Below are positions 49,402 through 58,553 of a DNA stretch of 64,000 bases, one piece after another. The DNA is taken from the NCBI GenBank assembly GCA_902590465.1, contig CACIWX010000003.1:16580-80579 (forward strand), in the 5' to 3' direction. The position numbers were made by a program, and so were the translations under genes. How positions within the stretch are numbered: the first letter of the stretch is position 1; the number at the start of each line of letters is the position of its first letter. Origin of the DNA: an uncultured Pelagibacteraceae bacterium. Its GTDB lineage: Bacteria; Pseudomonadota; Alphaproteobacteria; Pelagibacterales; Pelagibacteraceae. The notes beneath the pieces were generated by a model, which was not told where the DNA came from, made no database searches, and saw nothing but the letters and a program-made list of their open reading frames with translations.

Positions 49402-49797
49402 ATGAAAAATACTATATTTAAATTAACAGAGCATGTTTACTATTTTTCATTATTAGTTTTACTCATTCTTTATTTATTTCCTGGAAGTTTAATAGGTTAT
49501 CTCTTATATGGAAATTTGGGCCAACAACCAAATTTAATATCTAATCCAATCGGTACATCAATTAACCATTTAATTTTTTTTTCTTATCTTACTATATTAG
49601 CTATGACAGTAAGATTAAGAGCTAAAAATATTTTAACTAATTATCGATTTATTTTATTTATTTCCTGCGTATTAGAAATTTCCCACTTAATAATTCCTAA
49701 TAGGGCTTTTGAATTTTATGATTTAATAGCTAATTTTACTGGTGTAGTTATAATTTTATTAATTAATAGTTTTATAAAATGGCGAAAACATTTTTAA
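49402..49797 (+). CDS. VanZ-like small membrane protein
   Basis: 131 residues from ATG 49402 (ATG 49381 possible; the track start at 49342 overlaps gpmA). Three to four membrane helices, ending in LEISHLIIPNRAFEFYDLIANFTGVVIILL, the VanZ-like E-x-H/Q...R-x-F-x-x-x-D-x-x-x-N pattern. Function unknown for most of the family. Overlaps the nuclease gene by 19 bases. Confidence 0.7.
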   Translation: MKNTIFKLTEHVYYFSLLVLLILYLFPGSLIGYLLYGNLGQQPNLISNPIGTSINHLIFFSYLTILAMTVRLRAKNILTNYRFILFISCVLEISHLIIPNRAFEFYDLIANFTGVVIILLINSFIKWRKHF

Positions 49798-50282
49798 TAT
49801 TAATCGTAACGTTTTTCTTAGCCCAAACGTTAAACAGCACAGAAATTTATGGAGTGCCAAAAATAATTGATGGCGATACTGTGCATATTAACAATAAAAA
49901 AATAAGACTAGAAGGAATTGATGCTCCAGAAATTAAACAACAATGCAAAAAACCATTTTTAAAAATTTCTGTAATAAGCGGTTTTGAATTTAATAAAAAT
50001 TATTCATGTGGCGTCATAGCGAAAAAAAGATTAATAGATAAAATTGATAATTCAAAAATAAAATGCATCTCGTCATCAAAAGATAGGTACAAAAGATTTC
50101 TAGCTACTTGTTTTAAGGATAAAATTAATCTTAATAAATGGATGGTAAGGAACGGTAATGCGGTAGCGTACAAAAGATATTCAAAAGATTATGTGAGAGA
50201 TGAAGCTTATGCAAAAGAAAATAAGCTCGGCATATGGGAAGGATCTTTTATGATGCCAGAAAAGTGGAGAAAGCTTAATTAA
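49779..50282 (+). CDS. Exported thermonuclease-family (SNase-like) protein
   Basis: 167 residues with a signal peptide (FLILIVTFFLAQTLNS). Staphylococcal-nuclease fold: VPKIIDGDTVHI for calcium-binding Asp, RLEGIDAPEIKQ with the catalytic Arg/Glu region, and DRYKRFLATCF with the second Arg. Likely a periplasmic or secreted nuclease for scavenging nucleic acid phosphate and bases. Confidence 0.88.
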   Translation: MAKTFLILIVTFFLAQTLNSTEIYGVPKIIDGDTVHINNKKIRLEGIDAPEIKQQCKKPFLKISVISGFEFNKNYSCGVIAKKRLIDKIDNSKIKCISSSKDRYKRFLATCFKDKINLNKWMVRNGNAVAYKRYSKDYVRDEAYAKENKLGIWEGSFMMPEKWRKLN

Positions 50283-50302
50283 TTTCTAGTATAAATTAGT
50301 AA

Positions 50303-50902
50303 GTGATTCATTTCAAAAAAATTATATTAATTTTAATTTTATTTATTCTTAGCGCATGCTCTTCGATTCCAAAAAATACGCAAAATAGTTGTGCAATTTT
50401 TGAGGAAAAATATCTTTGGTATAAACATACAAAAGCTTCGTATGAAAGATGGGGAGCGCCTATTCATTTACAATTAGCTTTTGTCAAAAAAGAAAGTGAT
50501 TTCAATTGGTTAGCTAAGCCGCCACGAAAAAAATTATTTAAAGTTATTCCTTTCAAAAGACCTTCAAGTTCATTTGGTTATTCACAAGCAGTAAAAGGAA
50601 CATGGGAACAATATAAACGAGAAACAAATAGCCCACTAGCAACAAGAGCAAGATTTAAAGACTCCGTTGATTTTATTGGTTGGTATATTTATAAAACTAA
50701 TAAGATTTTAAAAATTTCTAAGAGGGATCCATATAAGCAGTATTTAGCTTATTATAAAGGCTGGGGTGATTATAAAAATTATCCAAAAGACAAGAAAGCT
50801 ATTATCTATGCAAAATCAGTTAAGGATATGGCAACCAAATATAAAAAACAATTAACACTTTGCAAGAAAAATTTAGATAAAAATAAGTATATTATTTTTT
50901 AA
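50303..50902 (+). CDS. Lipoprotein with lysozyme-like (transglycosylase) domain
   Basis: 199 residues from GTG 50303. Lipobox ILSACSS gives a lipidated Cys19. The body resembles SLT-type transglycosylases: AFVKKESDFNW for the catalytic Glu region, SSFGYSQAVKGTWEQY, and YLAYYKGWGDYKN. Probably cuts or remodels peptidoglycan from the outer membrane. Depends on Lnt-type maturation. The end overlaps the convergent RND gene by 11 bases. Confidence 0.78.
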   Translation: MIHFKKIILILILFILSACSSIPKNTQNSCAIFEEKYLWYKHTKASYERWGAPIHLQLAFVKKESDFNWLAKPPRKKLFKVIPFKRPSSSFGYSQAVKGTWEQYKRETNSPLATRARFKDSVDFIGWYIYKTNKILKISKRDPYKQYLAYYKGWGDYKNYPKDKKAIIYAKSVKDMATKYKKQLTLCKKNLDKNKYIIF

Positions 50903-53900
50903 GTTGCTTATTTAAATCAATTTCTACTGCATCAATTCTTTTTGTATTTTTTCCCACAATTGTATAAATCGTTGGAATTACATAAAGTGTAAAGAAGGTA
51001 GAAAAAAGCATTCCACCAAAAATAGTTATCCCTACCGTAAGTCTACTTGCTGCACCCGGGCCTGTTCCAAGGATTAAAGGTAAGACCCCTATGATTGTAG
51101 ATAAACTTGTCATAAGTATAGGCCTTAATCTTATTGCTGCTGCTTCAAATACAGCAACTTCGATATTTTTACCTTCTTTTCTTAATTGATTTGCAAATTC
51201 GACAATTAGAATTCCATTTTTTGCGGACAATCCTATGAGAATTATAAGAGCTATTTGACTATAAACGTTTAGAGATGAACCGACCACTAGTAAACCCAGT
51301 AAACCACCAAGTATGGCCATTGGCACAGTTAACATGATTGTAAATGGATGTTTCCAACTTTCAAACTGTGCGCTCATTGCGAGATAAGCGGTTATCAAAG
51401 CAAGTGCAAAAATTACATACAATTCAGTGTTAGTCTTTTTATATTCCTCGCTTTCACCCTTGTAAGCTATTTTGGCTTGAGGAGTATTTTGTTCAACTAC
51501 TCCGACTAAAAATTTAAGCGCTTCATCCAGTGAATAGTCACCAACTAACCTTGCTGAAATAGTTACAGCCTTTTGCCTATTATATCTTGCAAGGAAAGGT
51601 GACTGACCTTCCTCATCATATGCAACTAGATTAGAGATCGATACAAGTTTATTATTGTTCTTTGATCTAACAAAAACTTTACTTATGCTATCAGGCTCCT
51701 GTCTATCTTTAATATCTCCTTGTAGAATAATAGAATATTCTTTACCGTCTCTTGTAAAATTTGTAACTCTTCTTGATCCGAAAATTGTTTCAATGGTTTT
51801 GCCTATATCCTCCGTTGAAACTCCAAGGTCAGCAGCTTTTTTTTGATCTATTTTTACATTTAATTGAGGTTTATTTAGATCGAAATCATCTTCTATAGAG
51901 GTAAGTCCTGGATTTTTTCTTGCTTCCCTTTTAATAATTTCTTTCCATTCAATAAGTTGATCATAAGTATTTCCTAAAATAACAAATTGTACAGGGCTCT
52001 CAATTCCACCTGTTCTTATTCCTTGAGGCATAATTGGAAAAGCTAACACACCGGGTACTCTTGAAATTTTTCCAAAAGATTCTCTCATTATTTGAACACC
52101 GTGACGATCTCTTTTTTTCCAAGGTTCAAGCAGTACAATAATAAAACCACTATTTACTTGTTTTGCAGATTTACCAAATCCTGGTACTCTCATAATCAAT
52201 TTTCTGTATTCACCTTTACCTACATTAGGTAATAAAAGATTTTCAATCTCTTCAGCTCTATCTTTTGTAAAATTAAAGCCAGAACCTTGTGGTGCTTTTA
52301 CGATTACAAAGAAAGCACCTCTATCCTCAGGAGCTATTAATTCTTTTTTGGTAAAATTGAAAAAAAATAAAGTTAAAGCTAATGTGGCTAATAAAAAAAT
52401 TATAATTGTTGTTCTTTTTTTAATCCATCCTAGTAGAGATACTTTATATAAATATGTTAAATTTTTTAAAAATTTCTCAAATTTTAAAACTATTTTTGAC
52501 TTATTCATATTTTGCTTTAGAAATTTACTCGCCAACATTGGACTCAAAGATAAAGCAACGAAACTTGATATAATAACAGCAGCTGCGAGTGTGATTGCTG
52601 TTTGGGTGAATAACACACCTGTAATTCCTTTAATAAAGATTAAAGGGACAAAAACGGCAACCAAAACAACTGTTGTAGCGATAATTGCGAACGAAACTTG
52701 CTTAGCTCCTTTAAATGCTGCAACAAGAGGGGTATCACCTAACTCTATTCTTCTTACGATATTTTCTAACATTACAATGGCATCATCTACAACAATTCCA
52801 ATTGCTAATACTAAGGCCATAAGAGTAAAGAGATTGATTGAAAAATCAAAAATATAAATAGCTAAAAAAGTTGAAATTAATGAGACAGGTAAAGCTACCA
52901 ACGGAACTACTAAAGCTCTTATATTCCCTAAAAACAAGTAAATAATTATAGTAACTAAGATCAAAGCAATAAATAAAGTTTTATAAACTTCTTTAACTGC
53001 AGCTTTAATATAATTACTTCTATCAAATGAAACTTCTAAAGTTGTATTCTGGGGTAAGCTAGGTTCGAGCTCTTTAATTTTCTTTTTAATTCCATCAGCA
53101 ACAGCAATAGTGTTAGCATCTGATTGCTGGTAAATTCCTATTCCTACTACTTGTTTTCCGTTTCCTTTAAATAAAGTACGTGTGGACTCTGCACCAAGCT
53201 CTACTCTTGCTACATCAGAAAGTGTAATAATTGATCCGTCGGTTGCTCTTTTAAGGGGTAAATTTTTATAATTTTCTAAATTACTGTAGGCTTTATTTAA
53301 CTTAATAGTAAGATCAACATCTTTTGACTCGATTCTCCCTGCTGGAAATTCTACATTTTCTTTTCTTAGTACATTTTCAACTTCTTCAGTGGTTAAATCT
53401 CTTGCAGCAAGCGCAATAGGGTCCAACCAAATCCTTAGTGATAATTCTCTTTGACCACCAAGTCTAACTCGACCTACTCCATCAACTGTAGAAAATGTAT
53501 CTGTTAAATACCTATCTGCGTAGTCAGTTAACTCCAAGTCAGACATAGTTTCAGAATTAAAAGATAACCACATTGTTGTACGCATACCTGCACTTTGCTT
53601 AAATATTTCTGGTTGTTCAGCTCCTTCTGGTAAGTTATCTAAAACTCTAGACACAGAACTTCTAACATCATTAGTCACATCATCTAAATCTAAATCAGTT
53701 TCAAAAGTTAGAGTAATTCTTGAACTTTCATCTTCGCTGAAAGAGTCAATAGTCTCTAATCCTGGAGTTCCTCCAACAAAATCTTCAATTTTTTGTGTAA
53801 TTTGTGTATCAACTATTTCAGCCGAAGCTCCTCTATATTCAGTTTGAATTGTAACGACTGGTGGCTGCACATCAGGCAATTCATCTGTTGGTATTTCTTG

Positions 53901-53987
53901 AAAAGTAACTAAACCAAATATAACTAAAACTAAACTCATTACTGAGGCTACAACAGGTCTTTTGATTGAAAGGTCAGTTAAAAACAT
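50892..53987 (-). CDS. RND efflux pump inner-membrane subunit
   Basis: 1031 residues, 12 membrane segments with two large periplasmic loops. HAE1-type: N-terminal SIKRPVVASVMSLVLVIFGLVTF, proton-relay DD in GIVVDDAIVMLENI, and GLSAKNGILIVEFANQLR. Exports drugs or hydrophobic compounds by proton antiport. Paired with the adaptor gene directly upstream; no outer-membrane TolC-like gene is adjacent. Confidence 0.95.
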   Translation of the reverse strand: MFLTDLSIKRPVVASVMSLVLVIFGLVTFQEIPTDELPDVQPPVVTIQTEYRGASAEIVDTQITQKIEDFVGGTPGLETIDSFSEDESSRITLTFETDLDLDDVTNDVRSSVSRVLDNLPEGAEQPEIFKQSAGMRTTMWLSFNSETMSDLELTDYADRYLTDTFSTVDGVGRVRLGGQRELSLRIWLDPIALAARDLTTEEVENVLRKENVEFPAGRIESKDVDLTIKLNKAYSNLENYKNLPLKRATDGSIITLSDVARVELGAESTRTLFKGNGKQVVGIGIYQQSDANTIAVADGIKKKIKELEPSLPQNTTLEVSFDRSNYIKAAVKEVYKTLFIALILVTIIIYLFLGNIRALVVPLVALPVSLISTFLAIYIFDFSINLFTLMALVLAIGIVVDDAIVMLENIVRRIELGDTPLVAAFKGAKQVSFAIIATTVVLVAVFVPLIFIKGITGVLFTQTAITLAAAVIISSFVALSLSPMLASKFLKQNMNKSKIVLKFEKFLKNLTYLYKVSLLGWIKKRTTIIIFLLATLALTLFFFNFTKKELIAPEDRGAFFVIVKAPQGSGFNFTKDRAEEIENLLLPNVGKGEYRKLIMRVPGFGKSAKQVNSGFIIVLLEPWKKRDRHGVQIMRESFGKISRVPGVLAFPIMPQGIRTGGIESPVQFVILGNTYDQLIEWKEIIKREARKNPGLTSIEDDFDLNKPQLNVKIDQKKAADLGVSTEDIGKTIETIFGSRRVTNFTRDGKEYSIILQGDIKDRQEPDSISKVFVRSKNNNKLVSISNLVAYDEEGQSPFLARYNRQKAVTISARLVGDYSLDEALKFLVGVVEQNTPQAKIAYKGESEEYKKTNTELYVIFALALITAYLAMSAQFESWKHPFTIMLTVPMAILGGLLGLLVVGSSLNVYSQIALIILIGLSAKNGILIVEFANQLRKEGKNIEVAVFEAAAIRLRPILMTSLSTIIGVLPLILGTGPGAASRLTVGITIFGGMLFSTFFTLYVIPTIYTIVGKNTKRIDAVEIDLNKQLKK

Positions 53988-54860
53988 TTATTTTGTAGAA
54001 GTAATAATTTTTATTTTACCTTTGTCTCTTACTTTAGAAACACCTTCACTGATCACAAGATCACCTTCATTTAATCCAGATATAACAGAAACTTTACCAA
54101 AATTTCTTTTACCAATTTCAATATTCTTTTTTTCAGCGGTGTCTTCATTTACAGTATAAACGAATGCTGTATTTCCTTGAATTGTTACAGCGCTTTCCGG
54201 TACACCAATTTGATTTTTTTCATCATAAATAATCTTTACGGTCATTAGTTGACCTGGAATAATTTCAAAATTCGAATTATCGACTATTATTCTTGAAAGA
54301 ATCGATCTAGTAGAAGGGTCAATACGAGAACTAATTGTTTCTATTTTACCCTTAAAAATTTTTTTGTAAGCAGAACTAGTAACCTCAGCTTTAAGCCCCG
54401 TTTTAAGAACACCTACATAATTTTCAGGAACTTTAATATCAATTACAATTTTTTTAAGATCATCAAGTGTAATAATTAAACTTTCTGAACCTAAGACACC
54501 TTGAGCTATTTCCCTTTTCCCTACCTTGCCGGCAAAATCTGCTATTAAACTTTCCCCATCTTTTAATGTAAGTATTTTTTCTCCTTTTTTTACGAATCTA
54601 TTTTCTAGATTAAGTTTTCCATTAATGTTACTTGCTTGAACTCTATAGGCTTTTGAGTTCTGAGCAATTGCAGTACCAAAAGTTTCAATACTTTTATAAA
54701 AAAGCGATTTTTCAACTGTAGAAACGATTACGCCTGGAGCTGGTCTGACGCTAAATTTTTTTTTAAAATGAAGACCTATAAAGTGCCTCGCTGCTATGAT
54801 TGCAAAAATAGCTATAAAAAAAATTATAAGAAAAGTTTTAATTTTTGATGAAGTTTTCAT
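53988..54860 (-). CDS. RND periplasmic adaptor (membrane fusion protein)
   Basis: 290 residues. One N-terminal membrane anchor (TFLIIFFIAIFAIIAARHFIG), then barrel-sandwich/lipoyl halves, beta-barrel (VPENYVGVLKTGLKAEVTS) and membrane-proximal parts (GNTAFVYTVNEDTAEKKNIEIG). It is short and has almost no coiled-coil hairpin between the lipoyl halves, so contact with an outer-membrane channel would differ from AcrA. Abuts the RND pump gene. Confidence 0.92.
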   Translation of the reverse strand: MKTSSKIKTFLIIFFIAIFAIIAARHFIGLHFKKKFSVRPAPGVIVSTVEKSLFYKSIETFGTAIAQNSKAYRVQASNINGKLNLENRFVKKGEKILTLKDGESLIADFAGKVGKREIAQGVLGSESLIITLDDLKKIVIDIKVPENYVGVLKTGLKAEVTSSAYKKIFKGKIETISSRIDPSTRSILSRIIVDNSNFEIIPGQLMTVKIIYDEKNQIGVPESAVTIQGNTAFVYTVNEDTAEKKNIEIGKRNFGKVSVISGLNEGDLVISEGVSKVRDKGKIKIITSTK

Positions 54861-54866
54861 AATTAT

Positions 54867-55679
54867 TTAATCTAATCCGTACTCTGCCCATGAACCGTCG
54901 TAGATAACAGGTTTTTTACCACTTATAATAGAATTAGCTAGACCTAAAATGCATGCTGTAACTCCAGAACCACATGTAAAAGCCATTTCTTTTTCAATTG
55001 ATACTTTTTTTGATTTAAAAATCTCAATTAAGTCCTCTTTTTTTTTAAAAGTTCTATCTTCTCTTAAAAGTTTTTGAAAAGGCAGGTTAATTGACCCTTT
55101 AATGTTTCCGCTTTTAAGTTCTTTTCGAGGTTCAGGTTGTAAGCCTAAAAATCTTTGCTCTCCTCTGGCGTCTAGTAATTGAAATTTATTATTAGTAATA
55201 TTTTTGTTTACTTCATCTTTATTTATTACAAGAGATGTATTTTCAACTGCAATGTATTTAGATCTGTCAAAGCTAACTATTTCTTTAGTAGTTGGACGTT
55301 TTTCATTTGTCCATTTTTTAAAACCTCCATCTAATACTGAGATAAGTTTTGGGTCATGGCCAAAATACAAAAAAGAGTACCAAACCCTACAAGAGCTAAA
55401 AACATCTGAGTTGTCATAGACGATTATGTGATCTGAATTAGATATTCCTAAACTAGATACAATCATTTCCCAATCTTCTTTAGACGGAAGCATATGTGGA
55501 AGAGTAGTTTTTTGATTTGAATTTTTATCTATATCAAAGAATATAGAGTTAATGATATGTTCTGTTTTGTACTCTTCAAATGAATTTCTATTAGCATTCG
55601 GAAGATGCCAGCTAGCATCTAAAATTTTTGCTTTTTCAATATTCTTATCTAACCAGTCTGTAGTTACTAATTGATTCAT
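54867..55679 (-). CDS. sseA: 3-mercaptopyruvate/thiosulfate sulfurtransferase
   Basis: 270 residues, two rhodanese domains. The active loop is FTCGSGVTAC; CGSGVTA is typical of mercaptopyruvate sulfurtransferases. The N-terminal domain shows ILDASWHLPN. Moves sulfur to thiol or cyanide acceptors. Followed by the efflux operon after 6 bases and preceded by msrA. Confidence 0.92.
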   Translation of the reverse strand: MNQLVTTDWLDKNIEKAKILDASWHLPNANRNSFEEYKTEHIINSIFFDIDKNSNQKTTLPHMLPSKEDWEMIVSSLGISNSDHIIVYDNSDVFSSCRVWYSFLYFGHDPKLISVLDGGFKKWTNEKRPTTKEIVSFDRSKYIAVENTSLVINKDEVNKNITNNKFQLLDARGEQRFLGLQPEPRKELKSGNIKGSINLPFQKLLREDRTFKKKEDLIEIFKSKKVSIEKEMAFTCGSGVTACILGLANSIISGKKPVIYDGSWAEYGLD

Positions 55680-55688
55680 TTTGACTCA

Positions 55689-56135
55689 TTACCTGTTTTT
55701 TTCAATATATTTTTGATGATATTCTTCAGCTTTATTGTAGTTTTTAATTTTTGAGATATTTGTCTGAATTTTACCATCTAATTTTTCGTTAAATTCTTTT
55801 AAAACTTCCAAAGCGTCTTGTTTCTGCTTTTCATCTTCATAAAAAATCTCACTTCTATATTGAGTTCCAACATCTGGAAATTGCATATCTTTTTGTGTTG
55901 GATCATGCATTTTGAAAAATAAATCTAATATCTTTTTAAATGAAATTTTATTTTCATCAAAGGTAAGCCTTACAACTTCAGCATGCCCAGTGTTTCCTGT
56001 GCATACTTCTTCGTAGGTTGTTTTAGCACTATTTCCTCCTGCGTAACCTACTTCGGTTTTTAATATGCCTGGTTTACTTTTAAAGTTTTCCTCAGGTTTC
56101 CAAAAACATCCAAGTGCGAGTGTACATTTCTGCAT
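55689..56135 (-). CDS. msrA: Peptide methionine-S-sulfoxide reductase MsrA
   Basis: 148 residues. Active site is ALGCFWKPEENF with the nucleophilic Cys; most MsrA have GCFWG. GYAGG, HAEVVRLTFDE and YRSEIFY are also conserved. There is no Cys near the C-terminus, so the usual resolving cysteines are missing; regeneration may use another Cys (N-terminal Cys4) or a direct reductant. Repairs oxidised methionine. Confidence 0.93.
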   Translation of the reverse strand: MQKCTLALGCFWKPEENFKSKPGILKTEVGYAGGNSAKTTYEEVCTGNTGHAEVVRLTFDENKISFKKILDLFFKMHDPTQKDMQFPDVGTQYRSEIFYEDEKQKQDALEVLKEFNEKLDGKIQTNISKIKNYNKAEEYHQKYIEKNR

Positions 56136-56174
56136 AAGTTATTTAATATATTTTGAGGGTGAAAGGATAGTAAA

Positions 56175-57056
56175 TTGTTAACACAAAATCAAATAGGCGT
56201 ATTGTACATGGTAGGAAGTGTAATCTGCTTCTCCATTATGGATATCTGTGTAAAATGGTTGGACTATTATCCAGTAGGCCAAGTTCTTTTTTTAAGATTT
56301 TTTATAGGATTTATTCCAATATTTTTTATCATACCAAAAGATAAAATATTTTCTTTTTACAAAACTTCACGCCCTGGTCTTCATGCTTTTAGAGCCATAA
56401 GCGGGGCCCTCGCAATAATTGCATTATTTTTAGGACTAAGAGAATTGCCATTAGCTGATGTAGTTTCATTAACATTCGGTGGACCAATATTCGTTACAAT
56501 CGCATCAATCTTTTTTTTATCTGAAAAAGTTGGAATAAAAAGATGGTCAGCTGTATTTATAGGTTTCCTAGGAATGCTATTAATTGTTCAGCCAGCATTT
56601 ATAGACGTTAATTATTATTACATTACACCAATTGTATTTTGTATATTTTTTGCCTGTGTAGCTATTAGCGTTAGATCTTTATCTAAAACAGAAGCCAATT
56701 ATACAATCGCATTTTATTTTACATTACTTTGCACTCTTTTGGGTTTAGGAACAATTTTCTTTACTGATTGGATAATGCCAACTTTCATAGATTTTGTTTT
56801 ATTTTTTGTCCTTGGTTTATGTGGAAGTGTAGCCAATTTATTACTGACTCAAAGCTACAGATTAGCAGAAGCATCACTTGTAACCCCGATTAAATATTTA
56901 AGTTTAGTTTTTGCAATTATTTTTGGATATTTTATCTGGAGTGAAGTACCAAAAATTTTAACATTGCTTGGGGCATCTTTAGTCATCGCTAGTTCTTTAA
57001 TAATTTTTATGAGAGAGAATAAATTAAAGAAACAAATCGTTACACCCAGAACATGA
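56175..57056 (+). CDS. DMT-superfamily (EamA) transporter
   Basis: 293 residues, ten predicted membrane helices in two EamA repeats. The first opens GVLYMVGSVICFSIMDICVKWL, the second ends at TPIKYLSLVFAIIFGYFIWSEVP. Begins at TTG 56175 with AAAGGA about 8 bases upstream. Exporter or permease of unknown metabolite. Overlaps the glycosylase gene by 4 bases (ATGA). Confidence 0.88.
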   Translation: MLTQNQIGVLYMVGSVICFSIMDICVKWLDYYPVGQVLFLRFFIGFIPIFFIIPKDKIFSFYKTSRPGLHAFRAISGALAIIALFLGLRELPLADVVSLTFGGPIFVTIASIFFLSEKVGIKRWSAVFIGFLGMLLIVQPAFIDVNYYYITPIVFCIFFACVAISVRSLSKTEANYTIAFYFTLLCTLLGLGTIFFTDWIMPTFIDFVLFFVLGLCGSVANLLLTQSYRLAEASLVTPIKYLSLVFAIIFGYFIWSEVPKILTLLGASLVIASSLIIFMRENKLKKQIVTPRT

Positions 57057-57679
57057 GCAAGCCACCTAAATATTGGTCAAGAGCCAAAAAAATTTTGTCA
57101 AAGAAAGATAAAGTGATGAAAAAGCTAATTAATGATTATAAAGATGGAAGTCTCGTAACACGCAATGATGTTTTTTTCTCATTATGTAAAAGTATTATTG
57201 GCCAACAAATTAGTGTTGCGGCTGCAAACTCAGTTTTTTTAAGATTTAAAAAGAAATGTAAAAACAAAATAAATGCAAGAACTGTGAGCAAATTATCATT
57301 TAGTAATTTAAAAAGTTGTGGCCTTAGTAAACAAAAGGTTAAAGGTATAAAAGATTTAGCTAAAAGAACTTTAAATAAAACTTTTAAGCCCAGCTTAATA
57401 AAAAAAATGACTGATGAAGAGGCTATAGAATATTTATCTGATCTAAGACAAATAGGAAGGTGGTCAGCAGAAATGATATTACTTTTTACATTTAATCGAT
57501 CAAATATTTGGCCTCTACAAGATATAGGATTACTAAGAGCTATTTCAAATAATTATAATAAGAAATACTTTCCTCCAAAGATATTTCTTAATAAGCTTTA
57601 TAAAAAATTTACACCCTATTGTTCAGTAGCAACTTGGTATCTATGGAGATCAATTGATGATGAACCGATACAATACTAA
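57053..57679 (+). CDS. HhH-GPD DNA glycosylase (3-methyladenine glycosylase II-like)
   Basis: 208 residues. FFSLCKSIIGQQISVAAANSVFLRF, the helix-hairpin-helix LRQIGRWSAEMILLF, and catalytic Asp in WPLQDIGLLRAI. Equivalent to the C-terminal part of AlkA without its N-terminal domain. Removes alkylated bases. The stop interlocks with the convergent DUF1330 gene in CTAA. Confidence 0.88.
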   Translation: MSKPPKYWSRAKKILSKKDKVMKKLINDYKDGSLVTRNDVFFSLCKSIIGQQISVAAANSVFLRFKKKCKNKINARTVSKLSFSNLKSCGLSKQKVKGIKDLAKRTLNKTFKPSLIKKMTDEEAIEYLSDLRQIGRWSAEMILLFTFNRSNIWPLQDIGLLRAISNNYNKKYFPPKIFLNKLYKKFTPYCSVATWYLWRSIDDEPIQY

Positions 57680-57963
57680 GCACCTTCAACTATTTGGAAT
57701 TGTCGTTCAGCGTGATCTTTAAGTATCAAATGAGCATCTTGATATTCTTTTGATTGATAAAATGCAATTGCTTCATTATAAGATGGAAATTCAATAACAA
57801 CTGTTCTTGGTGACTTTTCACCTTCTTTGGATGATGCTTTTCCCCCTCTAATTAAAAATTTTCCTTTAAAATTTTCAACTGCTGCTCTAGCTTTTACAGC
57901 GTATTCTTTAAGCTTTTCATCATCAGATATCTTTTTATAAACACAAACAACATAACCTTTCAT
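57676..57963 (-). CDS. DUF1330 family protein
   Basis: 95 residues, ferredoxin-like fold of the dimeric alpha/beta barrel class. Pattern: YAVKARAAVENFKGKFLIRGG, then TVVIEFPSYNEAIAFYQSKEYQ. Function unknown. AAAGGAG precedes the start. Divergent from the phosphoribosyltransferase with a 33-base gap. Confidence 0.87.
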   Translation of the reverse strand: MKGYVVCVYKKISDDEKLKEYAVKARAAVENFKGKFLIRGGKASSKEGEKSPRTVVIEFPSYNEAIAFYQSKEYQDAHLILKDHAERQFQIVEGA

Positions 57964-57996
57964 TTACAACTCCTTTAAAATAAACTAATTTTTTTC

Positions 57997-58524
57997 ATGG
58001 CAGATAAACTTATCATTAATTGGAAAGAGTATAATCTAATTGTAGAAAAACTCGCAATACAAATTCATCAAAGTGGATTTAAACCTGACATGTTAATCGG
58101 TATTATGAGAGGGGGAGCTCCTATAATAGATGTGCTAAGCAGAGTATTTAAACTTAAATGTGCTTATTTAGCTGTAGAATCTTATTCGGGAGAAGGAATC
58201 GAAGATCAACAAGGTGAGTTAGTTTTCTCTAGAGAAATGAGTTCGACAGTCCAAGAAATGAAAGGAAATATTCTATTGTGTGATGATTTATCTGACACAG
58301 GAGTTACTTTAAATAAAAGTATTGATTGGCTTAAAAAATACCCACCCTTACAAGGAAAAATAAAATCAATAAAGACTGCTGTTCTTTGGAAAAAGAAAGA
58401 CTCAACATTTGAGCCTGATTATTGTGCTCAGAAATTAAATAGTAATCCCTGGATTGTTCAACCTTTTGAACATTATGAGGAAGTAAGAGTAGAGGATTTA
58501 ATTAAAAAACATCAAGGAAGTTAA
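57997..58524 (+). CDS. Purine phosphoribosyltransferase (Gpt/Hpt-like)
   Basis: 175 residues. PRPP-binding motif ILLCDDLSDTGVTL and the loop IGIMRGGAPIIDVL, with WIVQPFEHYEEVR at the end as in xanthine/hypoxanthine phosphoribosyltransferases. Salvages a free purine base into a nucleotide. It faces a purine permease gene of the AzgA type, which supports purine salvage. Which base is preferred is unclear. Confidence 0.87.
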   Translation: MADKLIINWKEYNLIVEKLAIQIHQSGFKPDMLIGIMRGGAPIIDVLSRVFKLKCAYLAVESYSGEGIEDQQGELVFSREMSSTVQEMKGNILLCDDLSDTGVTLNKSIDWLKKYPPLQGKIKSIKTAVLWKKKDSTFEPDYCAQKLNSNPWIVQPFEHYEEVRVEDLIKKHQGS

Positions 58525-58546
58525 AGGGCCAGCGTAAACCGGCCCT
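58525..58546. terminator. Bidirectional hairpin between convergent purine genes
   Basis: AGGGCC-agcgtaaacc-GGCCCT: 6 bp GC-rich stem, 10-base loop, directly after the phosphoribosyltransferase stop and 7 bases from the permease stop. No T-run follows on either strand; it may end both transcripts or stabilise their 3' ends. Confidence 0.6.
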
Positions 58547-58553
58547 AAAATTT

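Noticed and set aside
52348-52857. 169-residue plus-strand ORF inside the RND pump gene
   Set aside because: Antisense shadow of conserved membrane segments with no homology I recognise.
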